A stretch of 37,530 bases of DNA from the NCBI GenBank assembly GCA_016202305.1, contig JACQPB010000022.1, forward strand, positions 1 to 37,530, in the 5' to 3' direction. Below the pieces are notes generated by a model. That model was given only the letters and a program-made list of their open reading frames with translations, ran no database searches and was not told the DNA's origin. Positions 14,776 through 24,556 of this stretch are shown here, piece after piece. This stretch comes from Candidatus Iainarchaeum sp. Its GTDB lineage: Archaea > Iainarchaeota > Iainarchaeia > Iainarchaeales > Iainarchaeaceae. The translations under genes and the position numbers were made by a program. The first letter of the stretch is position 1; every line of letters begins with the position of its first letter.

Positions 14776-15186
14776 CTAAAAAGTCGGTTTAGTGAAAAAT
14801 CTTGGGTTCCGATGCTCAATTGGCCCAAAAGGATGAACATCCACAACGCCGTCAGAAGGCATGATTTCAGTTATACAGACTTGAGCGCCGCTTGGATAGA
14901 CACTGTAAAAGTACGCATTTGTATGGTTTCCGTCATTTTTGCCTAAAATTAACACAGAAGCACAACTTTGCGCTACAAAAACTGCCCCGATGTCTGACCT
15001 TGTATCATTTGCAAATAGAATGTTTGGCATATTAGCACACATAACCCCGCTTACCAGCGTGCCCCTGTTTTCCATTAGACTCGTCAGAAAGTCCTGTAAT
15101 TCAGAACCATACACCTTTATTGATTTGCTGTTTTCCTGACGTTCCTTGTAACTATGGCTGAATTTTGGATATCTTTCACCATCCAT
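14776..15186 (-). CDS. Hypothetical protein, 136 residues
   Basis: No family recognised. A mixed alpha/beta protein (SKSIKVYGSELQDFLTSLM, GAVFVAQSCASVLILG, TNAYFYSVYPSGAQVCITEI). A minus-strand box CTTTATTAAT lies about 22-30 nt before the start, supporting a leaderless or near-leaderless transcript. ATG 15186 or GTG 15192 could be used. It converges with the 14227 gene. More AT-rich than its neighbours, which may point to later acquisition. Confidence 0.5.
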   Translation of the reverse strand: MDGERYPKFSHSYKERQENSKSIKVYGSELQDFLTSLMENRGTLVSGVMCANMPNILFANDTRSDIGAVFVAQSCASVLILGKNDGNHTNAYFYSVYPSGAQVCITEIMPSDGVVDVHPFGPIEHRNPRFFTKPTF

Positions 15187-15287
15187 ATGCACTCTACTGT
15201 CGCGGCAATTAATAAAGCTTGCGCAAAGTTGTCAAGCCAAAAAGTCACGTTATGCAACACAGCAACCTGTAGAATATAGTTTATACG

Positions 15288-15599
15288 TCAGAGTATTTCC
15301 TCTATTTTCTGCCTGAATTGCGCCTTGGGCCAAGCGCCATGGATTTCCCCTATGGCTTCGCCGTCCCTGAACATGAGGAACGCCGGTATAGACAGTATGC
15401 CATACTTGGACGCGGTCTGCTGGTTCTCGTCCACGTTCATCTTCGCGAACTCAAGCTTTCCCTCGAAGTCCTTCGAGAGCTCCTCGAACAATGGGGAAGC
15501 CATGCGGCAGGGACCGCACCATTCGGCCCAGAAGTCAATTATAACGGGCTTTTTTGACTTGATGAAGGAATCGAACTCCGAATCGCTGATGGATTTCAT
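15288..15599 (-). CDS. trxA: Thioredoxin
   Basis: A 103-residue thioredoxin with the active site WCGPC (Cys28, Cys31) after the usual strand VIIDFWAEW, a cis-proline loop (SIPAF), and normal length. It supplies reducing equivalents to disulfide-dependent enzymes. The ATG at 15599 is preceded by the Shine-Dalgarno GAGAGGTG at good spacing; the GTG at 15608 overlaps that site. A T-rich TATA region is at about 15647-15656 on the minus strand. It diverges from the ribonucleotide reductase gene, a known physiological partner because reductases are re-reduced by thioredoxin. Confidence 0.93.
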   Translation of the reverse strand: MKSISDSEFDSFIKSKKPVIIDFWAEWCGPCRMASPLFEELSKDFEGKLEFAKMNVDENQQTASKYGILSIPAFLMFRDGEAIGEIHGAWPKAQFRQKIEEIL

Positions 15600-15728
15600 T
15601 GCTGGCACCTCTCCGAAAACAAAGGAAAATTATTCTGCACGGAACAATTTAAAAAAAGAAGAGGGCAATTGTTGCATTGTGCTGAATACGCCGCAATAAA
15701 AATCGTACGGATATCAAAAATCTGGCAC

Positions 15729-15828
15729 CCTATTAAGTTAGGAATCACAACAATCGACATAATTTTTAAATTTTTAGGAAGAAAAATCAAATTAATTACA
15801 TTAATAGGTTTATTTTCCGAACCTATTA
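15729..15828. promoter_or_regulatory. Operator-like repeats upstream of the ribonucleotide reductase gene
   Basis: A perfect 9-bp inverted repeat TAATAGGTT-(9 nt)-AACCTATTA lies at 15802-15828, about 17-20 bp before the TATA box. The same half-site CCTATTA recurs at 15729-15735, within CCTATTAAGTTAGG. Three copies of one half-site just upstream of the promoter suggest a repressor or activator site. The binding protein is unknown; NrdR is one candidate by function only. Confidence 0.5.
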
Positions 15829-15844
15829 GGTGTCCGACTAAAGC

Positions 15845-15986
15845 TTTTTATATGCGGAGCTGGTTTAGATTAATTCCTGAAAAACAACCGTTTCGGCGGT
15901 TGGGAGCGACGGCTATCTCAGCTTGGGCCGAGATAGGCCATATAATGAATATTACTATGAAAAAAATGTTTTATGGGGGAATAGGC
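15845..15986 (+). promoter_or_regulatory. Promoter and structured 5' leader of the ribonucleotide reductase gene
   Basis: The TATA box TTTTTATATG (about 15845-15854) predicts transcription from about 15872, giving a leader of some 115 nt, long for an archaeon. It holds two hairpins: CAACCG-TTTCGG-CGGTTG (15885-15902) and GGCTATCTC...GAGATAGGCC (15911-15939, stem about 9 bp with one bulge). A run GGGGGA lies 6 nt before the ATG at 15987. It does not look like a known cobalamin riboswitch to me, but the layout fits a cis-regulatory RNA. Confidence 0.5.
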
Positions 15987-18900
15987 ATGTCTGTAAAGAA
16001 GGCGGTTGCGCACGGGGAGCAAAAAACGAAGAAGGCGGACAAGGGGCTTGCAATACCCCGCATTTTCACGCAAAAGGGCCGTGACCCGCTTGATGCGGTG
16101 GAATACGAGTACAGGACCTCGTCCATAAAAAACCCTGACGGAAGCCTCGTGTTCGAGATGAAGGACATAGAAATCCCCAGGCAGTGGAGCCAGATTGCCA
16201 CGGACATAATAGCGCAGAAGTATTTCAGGAAAGCGGGGGTGCCGCAGTTCGACAGGCGCGGGAGCCCTGTCATGGACGCCGGTGGCAAGCAGAAACTCGG
16301 CCCTGAGACGTCGGCGAGGCAGGTCGTTTCTAGGCTTGCGGAGACATGGAGATGGTGGGGCGAGAAATACGGGTATTTCGCCTCGGCGGAGGACGCCGGC
16401 GCCTTCGAGGACGAGCTCAAGTTCATGCTCATAAACCAGTATGCCGCTCCCAACAGCCCGCAGTGGTTCAACACGGGCCTCTGCAATGCATACGGCATCA
16501 CGGGGCCGGCACAGGGGCACTACTTCGTGAACCCGGATACAGCGGAGCTGGAGAAGTCCGGCGACGCCTATTCTAGGGCGCAGGTGCACGCGTGCTTCAT
16601 ACAATCCCTCAGGGACGACCTCGTGAACGACGGCGGAATATTCGACCTTGCGACGCGCGAGGCAAGGATTTTCAAGTACGGCAGCGGCACCGGCACCAAC
16701 TTTTCCAGCCTCAGGGGGGAGGGAGAGCCGCTTTCCGGCGGCGGGTACAGCTCGGGCCTCATGTCATTCCTCAAGGTGCTCGACAGGGCCGCGGGCGCGA
16801 TAAAGTCAGGCGGAACCACCAGGAGGGCCGCGAAAATGGTTATACTCGACGTCGACCACCCTGACATAGAGAAGTTCGTGATGTGGAAGGTGCTCGAGGA
16901 GCAGAAGGTGGCCGCCATGGTCGCGGGAAGCAGGAGCTGCAGCTATTTCCTCAACGAGATAATGAAGACGGCCTACGAGGGAAAGTCAACCGATGTGAAG
17001 AAGAACGCTCAGCTCAAGCAGAGGATAAGGGAAGCGATGCGCGCCAACGTGCCGCCCAACTACATACTCAGGGTGCTGCAGCTCGCCGAGCAGGGAGAGA
17101 AGAGCCTCGATTTCCCGGCATTCGACACGAACTATAACTCTGAGGCGTATTCGACCGTGTCGGGCCAGAACTCGAACAATACCGTAAGGGTGACCAATTC
17201 GTTCATAGAGGCGGTGCTGAATGACGGTGATTGGCACCTCAAGAGGCGCACTGACGGAGCCACGGCAAAGACGGTAAAGTCGAGGGACCTCTGGGACAGG
17301 ATTGCGTACGCGGCATGGCACAGCGCGGACCCGGGCATACAGTTCGATGACACGATAAACGAGTGGCACACGTGCCCGAAGGAAGGAAAGATAAACGCGA
17401 GCAACCCATGCAGCGAGTACATGCACATCGACGACACGGCATGCAACCTGGCGTCCATCAACCTCATGCACTTCCTCGCGGAAAGCGGCGAGTTCAAGGC
17501 GGAGGAATTCAGGCACGCCACGAGGCTCTGGACAATCACCCTTGAGATAAGCGTCCTCATGGCGCAGTTCCCTTCAAAGGAAATAGCCCAGAAAAGCTAT
17601 AACCAGAGGACGCTCGGCCTCGGCTACGCGAACCTCGGCACCCTCCTCATGGTTTCCGGTATACCCTATGACTCTGAGGAAGGGCGCACAATCGCAGGCG
17701 CCATAACCGCGGTGATGTGCGGCGAATCCTATGCCACTTCCGCGGAAATGGCCGCCACCCTGGGCCCTTTCCCCACTTTCGCCGCGAACAGGCAGGACAT
17801 GCTGCGCGTGATAAGGAACCACAGGAATGCCGCGTACAACGCGAAGCCGTCTGATTATGAGGGCCTCACGGTAAAGCCCATCGGCATCAGCACGGAAAAA
17901 TGCCCCAAGAAGCTCCTCAGCGCAGCAAGGGACGCGTGGGACAGGGCCCTCACACTTGGCGAGAGGCACGGGTACAGGAATGCGCAGGTCACATGCATAG
18001 CGCCTACGGGTTGCCTGACAGGAAACTCGTTAGTGTCAACTGACCTTGGGCTGGTAAGGCTCACAGCTCTGGGAAACAGGGAAGGGGACAAGTGGCAGGA
18101 CGTTTCTTTTACAGCAATGACTGACGATGGGCCAAAGCAAGCAACCAAGTTTTACATCAACGGGGAAGCACAAACAAGGAAAATCAAGACAGCTTCGGGA
18201 TACGAAATTCAGGGAACGGAGAAACACAGGATAAAAGTCGTTGACCCCGAGAATAACAAGTTAATATGGAAAAGGCTTGACGAAATTCAAAAAGGGGACA
18301 GAATACCCCTGGCAATGGACACGATGTTTGGAAACCCTATGGAAGTATTGCTACCGCCACAGCCAGAATTGCATTGGAATACCGATTTCAAGTTAATTGT
18401 GCCCCGGGCAATGGATGAACAACTCTCGGAAGTTGTTGGTTATTTCATGGGCGATGGCAGTTTGCACAGCAAAGGATTGAGGTTCTGCGTTGACAATAAA
18501 GACGAGGACGTTGTTGACCGCCTAAGGAAGCTGATAAAAGAATTGTTTAATCTGGATGCCGCAACAACCCAACAGGAAGGATATAAAGAAGTTGCCGTAA
18601 ACTCTGTGCCTCTGACCCTGTGGTGGGAGGCATGCGGATTCTCCAAGATAAAACCATCCCCAGAACATAAGGGCAAGGGATATTCTCCGTATATTCCCGA
18701 TGCAATATTACATACAAACGACGGGAAAGTCTACGCTGCATTCTTGAGAGGATTGTTCGAGGCTGATGGCACCGTTACCACAGGTGGCCCAAGTTTTTCT
18801 ACAAGTAACTACTATTTTGCCCAGGAGATAAAAACATTACTCCTGGCTTTAGGCTTCCCTACTACCACAAAAATAGACACATCCGGATGGGGGAAATCAG

Positions 18901-20771
18901 ACCTTTATGTTTCAAGGCTGAAAAACGTGTCGTACAATAAAGGGTTTTTGGAGAAAATAGGGTTTATGGGGTATAGGAAAAATGGGGTTGTGCATGTAAA
19001 AAGAATTGCTCAAACAGGAAAGAGAGATTATGTTTTTTTGCCAAGGGAATTGGTTGAAGAAGCGGTGCCCGTAGGTAGCGAACACAGAAATTCTGTGATG
19101 CTTTCTTTGAAGAGGCACCAATCAATTCCACGGGATACGGTAATGCGAGTATATGAAGATACCCGGAGCCAAAGACTGCTGTCAGCACTCCAATTTTTCT
19201 ATGATACGGCGGAAAGCAACGAAGACGGGGGGATACAGCCAACTTTTGACCTTTCGGTCCCGGAGAACATGACGTACATTGCGAATGGTTTTGTGAGCCA
19301 TAACACAATAGGCCTGGTCATGGACTGCGACACGACAGGGATAGAGCCCGACTTCGCCATGGTGAAATTCAAGAAGCTTGCGGGCGGCGGGTATTTCAAG
19401 ATAGTGAACCAGTCGCTGCCGCGCGCGCTGGCGAAGCTCGGGTACAGCGAACAGAAGGCCGCGGAGATAGTGAAGTATGTGAGCGGCCACGGCACGCTCG
19501 ACGGGTGCCCGTACATAAACCGGGAAACCCTGCTCGCGAAAGGGTTCACGAACGAGAAGATAGCCGCGATAGAGGGACAGCTCCCTAATGTGTTCGAGCT
19601 AGGGATGGCGTTCAACAAGTGGAGCCTAGGCGAAGAGTTCTGCAAGAGCATCGGCATCAGCGCGAAGAGGCTTGACAGCCGTGATTTCGACATGCTCGCC
19701 GAGCTCGGCTTCACGAAGCAGGAGATTTCCGCGGCAAACGACTACGTGTGCGGAACCATGACCATAGAGGGAGCGCCGCACCTGCATGAGGAGCATTACC
19801 CCGTCTTCGACTGCGCCAGCAAGTGCGGAAAGAGCGGCAAGAGGTTCATACACCACATGGGCCACATAAAGATGATGGCCGCGGCGCAGCCGTTCATTTC
19901 GGGCGCCATAAGCAAGACAATCAACATGCCGAGCCACACAACAGTGGAGGAGATAAAGGACGCATACCTCCAGTCATGGCAGCTCATGGTGAAGGCCAAT
20001 GCGCTGTATCGCGATGGCAGCAAGCTCTCCCAGCCCCTGAACGCCATTGCAGGCGAGGACGAAATAGCATGGCTCGGGAGCGACAACGACATCGACGAGA
20101 CGATAGGCCCGAGCCATGTCCAGCAAAAGATTTCAGTTAAGCTTGAGAAGCACTCCCTGCCGGCAAAGAGGCGCGGGTTCGTGCAGGAAGCCACTGTCGG
20201 CGGCCACAAGGTGTTCGTGAAGACAGGCGAGTACCCGGACGGCACATTGGGGGAGATATTCATAGACATGTACAAGGAGGGCGCGAGCTACCGCGCGCTG
20301 CTCAACTGCTTTGCCGTGGCCGTCTCCAAGGCCCTGCAGTATGGCGTGCCGCTCGAAGAGTTCGTGGACTCGTTCACGTTCACGCGCTTCGAGCCTTCAG
20401 GACTGGTGAAAGGGCACGAATCCATAAAGAACGCCACGTCGATAATAGATTACATATTCCGCGCCCTGGGGTACGAGTACCTCGGGAGGACAGACTTCGT
20501 GCACGTGAAGCCCTTGGAAGGCGTGGACGAGTCATACGGGGAGCAGAAAAAGATACTCCCGGCGAATGAAACAGCCCAGAAGCCCGCCAAGCCAAAGACC
20601 ATGGAGGAAATTGACAGCGGGCCCGATAGCGAGGAAGAAGTGAAGGTCAGGATGGCGCGGAGCCGCGGATACACGGGCGACCAGTGCGCGGGATGCGGCT
20701 CCATGAAGGTGAAGAGGAACGGCGCGTGCACTCTCTGCGAGGACTGCGGCGCAACGAGCGGCTGCTCCTGA
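15987..20771 (+). CDS. nrdJ: B12-dependent (class II) ribonucleotide reductase with intein
   Basis: A 1594-residue precursor; without its intein the enzyme is 1163 residues. It makes deoxyribonucleotides by radical chemistry from adenosylcobalamin. Family marks include the CFIQS cysteine region, [52 protein letters not shown] and the C-terminal cysteine cluster CAGCGSMK...CTLCEDCG. The frame is open to 15669, but MSVKKAV at 15987 follows the GGGGGA site and structured leader. An in-frame ATG at 15945 is an alternative. The extein is GC-rich with chromosomal codon use. The divergent neighbour is thioredoxin. Confidence 0.95.
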   Translation: MSVKKAVAHGEQKTKKADKGLAIPRIFTQKGRDPLDAVEYEYRTSSIKNPDGSLVFEMKDIEIPRQWSQIATDIIAQKYFRKAGVPQFDRRGSPVMDAGGKQKLGPETSARQVVSRLAETWRWWGEKYGYFASAEDAGAFEDELKFMLINQYAAPNSPQWFNTGLCNAYGITGPAQGHYFVNPDTAELEKSGDAYSRAQVHACFIQSLRDDLVNDGGIFDLATREARIFKYGSGTGTNFSSLRGEGEPLSGGGYSSGLMSFLKVLDRAAGAIKSGGTTRRAAKMVILDVDHPDIEKFVMWKVLEEQKVAAMVAGSRSCSYFLNEIMKTAYEGKSTDVKKNAQLKQRIREAMRANVPPNYILRVLQLAEQGEKSLDFPAFDTNYNSEAYSTVSGQNSNNTVRVTNSFIEAVLNDGDWHLKRRTDGATAKTVKSRDLWDRIAYAAWHSADPGIQFDDTINEWHTCPKEGKINASNPCSEYMHIDDTACNLASINLMHFLAESGEFKAEEFRHATRLWTITLEISVLMAQFPSKEIAQKSYNQRTLGLGYANLGTLLMVSGIPYDSEEGRTIAGAITAVMCGESYATSAEMAATLGPFPTFAANRQDMLRVIRNHRNAAYNAKPSDYEGLTVKPIGISTEKCPKKLLSAARDAWDRALTLGERHGYRNAQVTCIAPTGCLTGNSLVSTDLGLVRLTALGNREGDKWQDVSFTAMTDDGPKQATKFYINGEAQTRKIKTASGYEIQGTEKHRIKVVDPENNKLIWKRLDEIQKGDRIPLAMDTMFGNPMEVLLPPQPELHWNTDFKLIVPRAMDEQLSEVVGYFMGDGSLHSKGLRFCVDNKDEDVVDRLRKLIKELFNLDAATTQQEGYKEVAVNSVPLTLWWEACGFSKIKPSPEHKGKGYSPYIPDAILHTNDGKVYAAFLRGLFEADGTVTTGGPSFSTSNYYFAQEIKTLLLALGFPTTTKIDTSGWGKSDLYVSRLKNVSYNKGFLEKIGFMGYRKNGVVHVKRIAQTGKRDYVFLPRELVEEAVPVGSEHRNSVMLSLKRHQSIPRDTVMRVYEDTRSQRLLSALQFFYDTAESNEDGGIQPTFDLSVPENMTYIANGFVSHNTIGLVMDCDTTGIEPDFAMVKFKKLAGGGYFKIVNQSLPRALAKLGYSEQKAAEIVKYVSGHGTLDGCPYINRETLLAKGFTNEKIAAIEGQLPNVFELGMAFNKWSLGEEFCKSIGISAKRLDSRDFDMLAELGFTKQEISAANDYVCGTMTIEGAPHLHEEHYPVFDCASKCGKSGKRFIHHMGHIKMMAAAQPFISGAISKTINMPSHTTVEEIKDAYLQSWQLMVKANALYRDGSKLSQPLNAIAGEDEIAWLGSDNDIDETIGPSHVQQKISVKLEKHSLPAKRRGFVQEATVGGHKVFVKTGEYPDGTLGEIFIDMYKEGASYRALLNCFAVAVSKALQYGVPLEEFVDSFTFTRFEPSGLVKGHESIKNATSIIDYIFRALGYEYLGRTDFVHVKPLEGVDESYGEQKKILPANETAQKPAKPKTMEEIDSGPDSEEEVKVRMARSRGYTGDQCAGCGSMKVKRNGACTLCEDCGATSGCS
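18012..19304 (+). mobile_element. LAGLIDADG intein inside ribonucleotide reductase
   Basis: A 431-residue intein splits the conserved APTG/TIGLVMD motif. It starts with Cys1 ([13 protein letters not shown]), has a block B His (GTEKHRIKV), ends with the block G residues VSHN, and is followed by Thr+1. Between these lie two LAGLIDADG motifs ([11 protein letters not shown] at about 141-151 and [12 protein letters not shown] at about 243-254), each with its acidic residue, so the homing endonuclease may be active. The insert is visibly richer in A/T than the extein, a sign of later arrival. All splice-junction residues are standard. Confidence 0.95.
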
Positions 20772-20811
20772 AGCAGCGGTATGCTGGTGGAGCGAGTTTC
20801 CGCCATGCATA

Positions 20812-20989
20812 GCACGGCTCTCCGCACCCAACCAACCGGAACCTGCGCTGACAATGTGTCTGGATAGGGCTTGGCCAACCCTGCTGAAGCGGAACACACC
20901 CTTCCGAAAGGCCTTTCCGAATCGGGAACTGTTTGCAATGCACATTCCTGGACTTGATTTTGTATAAGGTATCCGGCTGGCAAGCCGTG
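20812..20989 (-). ncRNA. Candidate structured non-coding RNA
   Basis: Minus-strand ends GCACGGCT and AGCCGTGC pair perfectly over 8 bp and enclose about 160 nt. Inside, CCAGCCGGATACC pairs with GGTTCCGGTTGG (12 bp with one bulge and one wobble), then AATGTG with CACATT, then GGGTTGGCCAAGCCC folds locally. A TATA-like TTATTATAATTTTA lies just upstream on the minus strand (about 20999-21013), placing a start near 20985. There is no convincing protein. I could not match it to SRP RNA, RNase P RNA or a box C/D RNA. A further hairpin (ATGC-TGGTGG/CCGCCA-TGCAT) lies beyond its 3' end at about 20780-20810. Confidence 0.5.
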
Positions 20990-21047
20990 CAGGCGAATAA
21001 AATTATAATAACATGGATTGGCCATTTATAGCAGACAGCGAAAATAA

Positions 21048-21115
21048 TTCGGCAAAATTTTCATGTTCCTTGTCCCCCGCGGGGGACGAGGCTTAGCAGA
21101 GCTTCGCTCTGCCAA
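21048..21115. terminator. Tandem hairpins in intergenic region
   Basis: Two strong hairpins: a 16-nt perfect palindrome GTCCCCCGCGGGGGAC (about 21072-21087), then CTT-GCAGAG-CTTCG-CTCTGC-AAG (about 21092-21115). They precede the repeat element at 21117. No T-run follows, so a transcription-terminating role is only a guess. Confidence 0.35.
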
Positions 21116-21116
21116 G

Positions 21117-21168
21117 TGCTATCTATCAAACCGCGTCAAAAACCGAAAGACTTTCGCGGTTTGATATA
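21117..21168 (+). repeat. Dispersed palindromic promoter element, copy A
   Basis: TGCTATCTATCAAACCGC, then about 20 nt containing ACCGAAA, then GCGGTTTGATATA. The outer parts TATCAAACCGC/GCGGTTTGATA form an 11-bp perfect inverted repeat. About 80 percent like copy B at 30648-30698. The right half TTTGATATA lies where a TATA box for the DUF1624-type gene would be. Confidence 0.7.
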
Positions 21169-21217
21169 ATAAACAGGAAGCAGGGCATGGATTGGATTGG
21201 CTGTTGAAAGTGGCTGC

Positions 21218-21934
21218 ATGGGCAACAAAAGGTTCCGGGAAATAGATTTCGCTCGCGGAGCCGCCATTTTGATGATGGTGCTCTTCCATTTCGCATGGGA
21301 CCTGAACTATTTCGGCGTGACGCAGGTTTCGCTCTACACTGGCCTGTGGGGCGTCTTCCAGAAGGCCACTGTTTCACTGTTCCTCTTCATTACCGGAGTG
21401 GTACTTGCAGTGAATCATTACAGGAAAAAGGAAGGATATGCAAGGTATGCCATTGGCAGGGGAGCCAAGATTTTCGGCGCCGGACTGATTATCACGGCTA
21501 TCACGCTCGTGTTTTTCCCGGGAGAGTTCGTCTACTTCGGGATACTGCAGCTGATAGGGGTCTCCGCAGTCATTTCAATACCGATAGCCGGCAACAGGAG
21601 CGCGGCCTTCGCGACCGCATTGGCAGCCTTCGCTCTCCCCGCACTTGTGGACATTAGGAGTATGGGTATAGTGCCGCTTGTGTGGCTCGGCTTTGCAGTG
21701 CCTTTTCCGACAATTGATTTCCAGCCCGTGTTCCCCTGGTTCGGCATGGTCGCGCTCGGAATATCTGCCGGCACGCTCATTTACGAAAACGGCAAGAGGA
21801 AGTTCGCGCTCGAAGTAGGCAATGGAAGAATTTCACGGGCCATCCAGGCGCTTGGGAGGAACTCACTTGGGGCATATATCATGCACCAGGGAATCCTGTT
21901 TCCCGCCGCATACATCATTTCGCTGATGCCATGA
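21218..21934 (+). CDS. DUF1624-type polytopic membrane protein (acyltransferase-like)
   Basis: A 238-residue membrane protein. The opening RFREIDFARGAAILMMVLFHFAWDLNYFG is the signature of the DUF1624 / heparan-alpha-glucosaminide N-acetyltransferase family, with its conserved Arg and His in the first segment. About seven hydrophobic segments follow, and it ends SLGAYIMHQGILFPAAYIISLMP. Such proteins are thought to acylate surface sugars; the substrate here is unknown. The ATG at 21218 is preferred over a TTG at 21197. The promoter is probably the TTTGATATA at the end of the palindromic element 21117-21168. The short-chain dehydrogenase gene follows 56 nt later. Confidence 0.85.
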   Translation: MGNKRFREIDFARGAAILMMVLFHFAWDLNYFGVTQVSLYTGLWGVFQKATVSLFLFITGVVLAVNHYRKKEGYARYAIGRGAKIFGAGLIITAITLVFFPGEFVYFGILQLIGVSAVISIPIAGNRSAAFATALAAFALPALVDIRSMGIVPLVWLGFAVPFPTIDFQPVFPWFGMVALGISAGTLIYENGKRKFALEVGNGRISRAIQALGRNSLGAYIMHQGILFPAAYIISLMP

Positions 21935-21990
21935 AGATATGAAGCTATACAGCGCAACCAATAAAACCGTTTCCGCCCAATTCCAATCAC

Positions 21991-22803
21991 ATGGATTTCG
22001 GAGGAAAAACAATCGTAATCACCGGCGCCAGCTCCGGGATAGGCAGGGAAACGGCCATCCTCTTCGCTTCCACGGGAGCAAGGCTTGCGCTTGTAGGCCG
22101 GAACAGGAAGAGGCTGTCCTCCGTGGCGCTGGAATGCAGGAACGCAGGCGCGCACGAGGCAATGGAGCTGGTTTGCGACGTCCGGGATTATGGGCAGGTG
22201 AAGGGTGCGTGCGCTGCCATAATGAAAAGGTTCCGGGAGTTAGACGTGCTTGTCAACAACGCCGGCTTCGGGGCGTACCATGCATTCAAGGAGCAGGAAA
22301 TAGGCGAGCTCGAGGACATGATGCGCACGAATTTCTTTGGCACTGTTTATTTCACGAAGGAGCTGCTTCCCGCGCTCGCGCGCGGCTCGCACATAGTCAA
22401 CATCGGCTCGATGGCCGGCAAGCTCGCGTTCCCCAACTATTCAGGGTACTGCGCCTCGAAGTTCGCGGTGTCTGCATTCACGGAAAGCCTGTACCACGAG
22501 CTTCTGCCCGAAGGCATCGGCGTGCACCTCATATGTCCGGTGGGAACGAAGACAGGATTCTTTGACAACCCATCGTTCGAAGGCCACCCGCACAGGATAA
22601 GGTATGACAGCATGATGCTGGCGTCTGCGGTAGCGGAAATGGTGGCCGACGCCATCCGGAAGAACAGGCCGGAAACTGTGCCCACAATTCGCGAGCGCGC
22701 CATCCTCCTACTCAAGTACAATCTGCCGTGGCTCTACCGCAGCATAATGCAGGGCAACTACCTCAAGAGGAAAACATGGAAAACTGGCCAGCAGGGGAAA
22801 TGA
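21991..22803 (+). CDS. Short-chain dehydrogenase/reductase (SDR family)
   Basis: A 270-residue classical SDR. The Rossmann cofactor motif TGASSGIG is at 11-18, NNAG at 89-92, and the catalytic Ser140, Tyr153 and Lys157 (YCASK) are in place. The basic residues after strand 2 (VGRNRKR) favour NADPH. The C-terminal region (KTGFF, then LLKYNLPWLYRSIMQGNYL) resembles SDRs that act on lipids or long-chain substrates, but the substrate cannot be read from sequence. It follows the DUF1624-type gene closely and may share its promoter. It converges with the helicase gene. Confidence 0.9.
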   Translation: MDFGGKTIVITGASSGIGRETAILFASTGARLALVGRNRKRLSSVALECRNAGAHEAMELVCDVRDYGQVKGACAAIMKRFRELDVLVNNAGFGAYHAFKEQEIGELEDMMRTNFFGTVYFTKELLPALARGSHIVNIGSMAGKLAFPNYSGYCASKFAVSAFTESLYHELLPEGIGVHLICPVGTKTGFFDNPSFEGHPHRIRYDSMMLASAVAEMVADAIRKNRPETVPTIRERAILLLKYNLPWLYRSIMQGNYLKRKTWKTGQQGK

Positions 22804-22819
22804 CAAGGCCGGAATTGCC

Positions 22820-22905
22820 ACGAAAAAAAAATGGGCCGCGCAAAAAAAAAGGAAAAAAGGAAAACGGCAAAAAGCACGCGGAAAAAATACTGTTCGCTTC
22901 CGGCA
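22820..22905 (-). terminator. Poly-T terminator region of the helicase gene
   Basis: On the minus strand, downstream of the helicase stop (22919), several T-runs occur (TTTTTT, CTTTTT, CCTTTTTTCCTTTTTTTTT and CATTTTTTTTTCG). Archaeal transcription commonly ends at such U-runs. A lysine-rich reading of the plus strand here (48 residues from 22776) is only the complement of these runs. Confidence 0.55.
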
Positions 22906-22918
22906 GGCACTGGTGCGG

Positions 22919-24430
22919 TTAGCGCCTTCCTGAACGCATTCCGCGGCCCCTGTGCCTCGGACCCGAGCTTATGTCACGGAAATTGTCGCCTTGGGAGCCG
23001 TGGCCGGAATGGAAAGAATGCTGGTGCGGCGAAGCGCGCCTGTGCGGGCCGAGGCCGCTTTCATGGCCGTGGCTGCGGCCGTGGAAAGCGCCTCCCTGCG
23101 CGCCGCCACCGGCATGCCTTGGCCCATAGCGCGGACCGGAGCCGCGCCCTTCGCCATAGCCGCTTCCGGAGGCGTGCCCACGGCCCCGGAAATTGCGGCC
23201 TCCATGGGAACTGCCCCTCCCGTGCCCGCCTCCACTGCTGCGGCCGCGGAAACCATAGCCCGTTCCGCCGCCCATCGGGCGGCCATGCATGGGCCTTGAG
23301 CCAGTGTGCCTCTGTATCTGTATGAACTCGGCGTCAGGAGTGGGCTCGCGCCTTATCTTGAGCGAGGAATTCAGCAGCACGCTCCTGAAGTTCAGGTGGT
23401 CGTGCGGGGACAGCAGGGATATCGCGCGGCCGTTGGCGCCTGCACGGGCCGTCCTGCCTATGCGGTGTATGTATTCCTCCGAAGTCGGGGGAACGTCATA
23501 ATTGTAGATGAAGTTCACGCCCTTGATGTCGAGGCCGCGCGCGGCGACGTCAGTGGCGACGAGTATCGCGATGTTCTCGCTCTTGAGGGAATCAAGCGCG
23601 CGCATCCTGCTCGCCTGCCTGAGGCCGCCGTGGATTGCCAGCGCGTCAAGGCCGGCCTTCTTGAGGTTATGCGCGACGACATCGGCCTCGCGCCTCGTCC
23701 TGCAGAACACCATGGAAAGCCCGACGCTGTTCTTCTTCAGCAGGTGCACGAGCACGGAGAACTTGCCGGCAACGGAAACGTCATAGTACTCCTGGTCGAG
23801 CAGGGCCGGGTCGACATAGGCGCCGGCCTTAATGCTGACCGGCGACTTCATGTACTGGCCCGCGAGCCTGTCCACGTCGCGCGTCATCGTCGCGCTGAAA
23901 AGGAGAGTCTGCCTCTTCTCGGGAACGGCCTTTATTATCGACTCGACGTCCTCGTAAAAGCCCATGTCGCACATCCTGTCGGTTTCGTCGAGCACGAAGA
24001 ACCTGACCTTGAAGAGGTTTATTGAATTGTTCCGCATGTGGTCAAGAACCCTTCCCGGCGTGCCCACCACTACCTCGCACCTGCGGAGCGCATCCTTCTG
24101 CGGATTGATGCTCACGCCGCCATAAACGTCCGCCACCCTGACGCCCAGATGCTTCGAAAAGTCCCTGAGGGAGCCGGCTACCTGCACGCACAGCTCGCGC
24201 GTGGGAGTGAGTATGAGGGCCTGTATGCCTCCGCCGGGGCTGACCTTTTCGAGCATGGGGAGGCCGAAAGCAGCCGTCTTGCCGGAGCCCGTGCTGGACT
24301 GCCCTATCACGTCCGCGCCGCGCTGTATCTCCGGAATGCACTTTTCCTGTATCTCGGTCAACTCTGTGAAGCCGAGGTCATTCACCGCCTTGAGCAGCTC
24401 CGGCTTCAACACTATTCCTTTCATGTCCAT
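22919..24430 (-). CDS. DEAD-box RNA helicase with Gly/Arg-rich tail
   Basis: A 503-residue SF2 RNA helicase. Core motifs are the Q-motif region (FTELTEIQEKCIP), Walker A STGSGKT (46-52), PTREL (76-80), TPGR, DETD (148-151, in place of DEAD), SAT (179-181), and HRIGRTARAG in the second RecA domain. From about residue 378 the tail is extremely rich in Gly, Arg, Ser and His with RGR/GGR repeats, a typical low-complexity RNA-binding tail. It probably remodels RNA or ribonucleoproteins. A TATA box GTTATAATAG (about 24453-24462 minus) lies some 25 nt before the start, so the leader is very short. ATG 24430 or 24424 could be used. Confidence 0.93.
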   Translation of the reverse strand: MDMKGIVLKPELLKAVNDLGFTELTEIQEKCIPEIQRGADVIGQSSTGSGKTAAFGLPMLEKVSPGGGIQALILTPTRELCVQVAGSLRDFSKHLGVRVADVYGGVSINPQKDALRRCEVVVGTPGRVLDHMRNNSINLFKVRFFVLDETDRMCDMGFYEDVESIIKAVPEKRQTLLFSATMTRDVDRLAGQYMKSPVSIKAGAYVDPALLDQEYYDVSVAGKFSVLVHLLKKNSVGLSMVFCRTRREADVVAHNLKKAGLDALAIHGGLRQASRMRALDSLKSENIAILVATDVAARGLDIKGVNFIYNYDVPPTSEEYIHRIGRTARAGANGRAISLLSPHDHLNFRSVLLNSSLKIRREPTPDAEFIQIQRHTGSRPMHGRPMGGGTGYGFRGRSSGGGHGRGSSHGGRNFRGRGHASGSGYGEGRGSGPRYGPRHAGGGAQGGAFHGRSHGHESGLGPHRRASPHQHSFHSGHGSQGDNFRDISSGPRHRGRGMRSGRR

Positions 24431-24556
24431 GCTTTCATTCCCATGATTACCCTACTATTATAACCCTTCGGAGATGGTTTTTAAAACGATTGCCGGGCAG
24501 GGCACCGGGAAAAAACGGTTTCGCGTACCGCTTTTCCGGAAAAATCGGGCAAAAAA

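Noticed and set aside
15669-15986. N-terminal extension of ribonucleotide reductase
   Set aside because: The extra 106 codons cross the operator repeat, the TATA box and the hairpins and do not resemble the protein family.
20812-20989. Assignment of the structured RNA as SRP RNA or RNase P RNA
   Set aside because: I could not find the SRP helix 8 GGAA/asymmetric loop pattern or the RNase P GAGGAAAGTCC segment; left as unknown.
22776-22922. 48-residue lysine-rich ORF after the short-chain dehydrogenase
   Set aside because: It is the complement of poly-T terminator runs behind the helicase gene and lacks a ribosome binding site.
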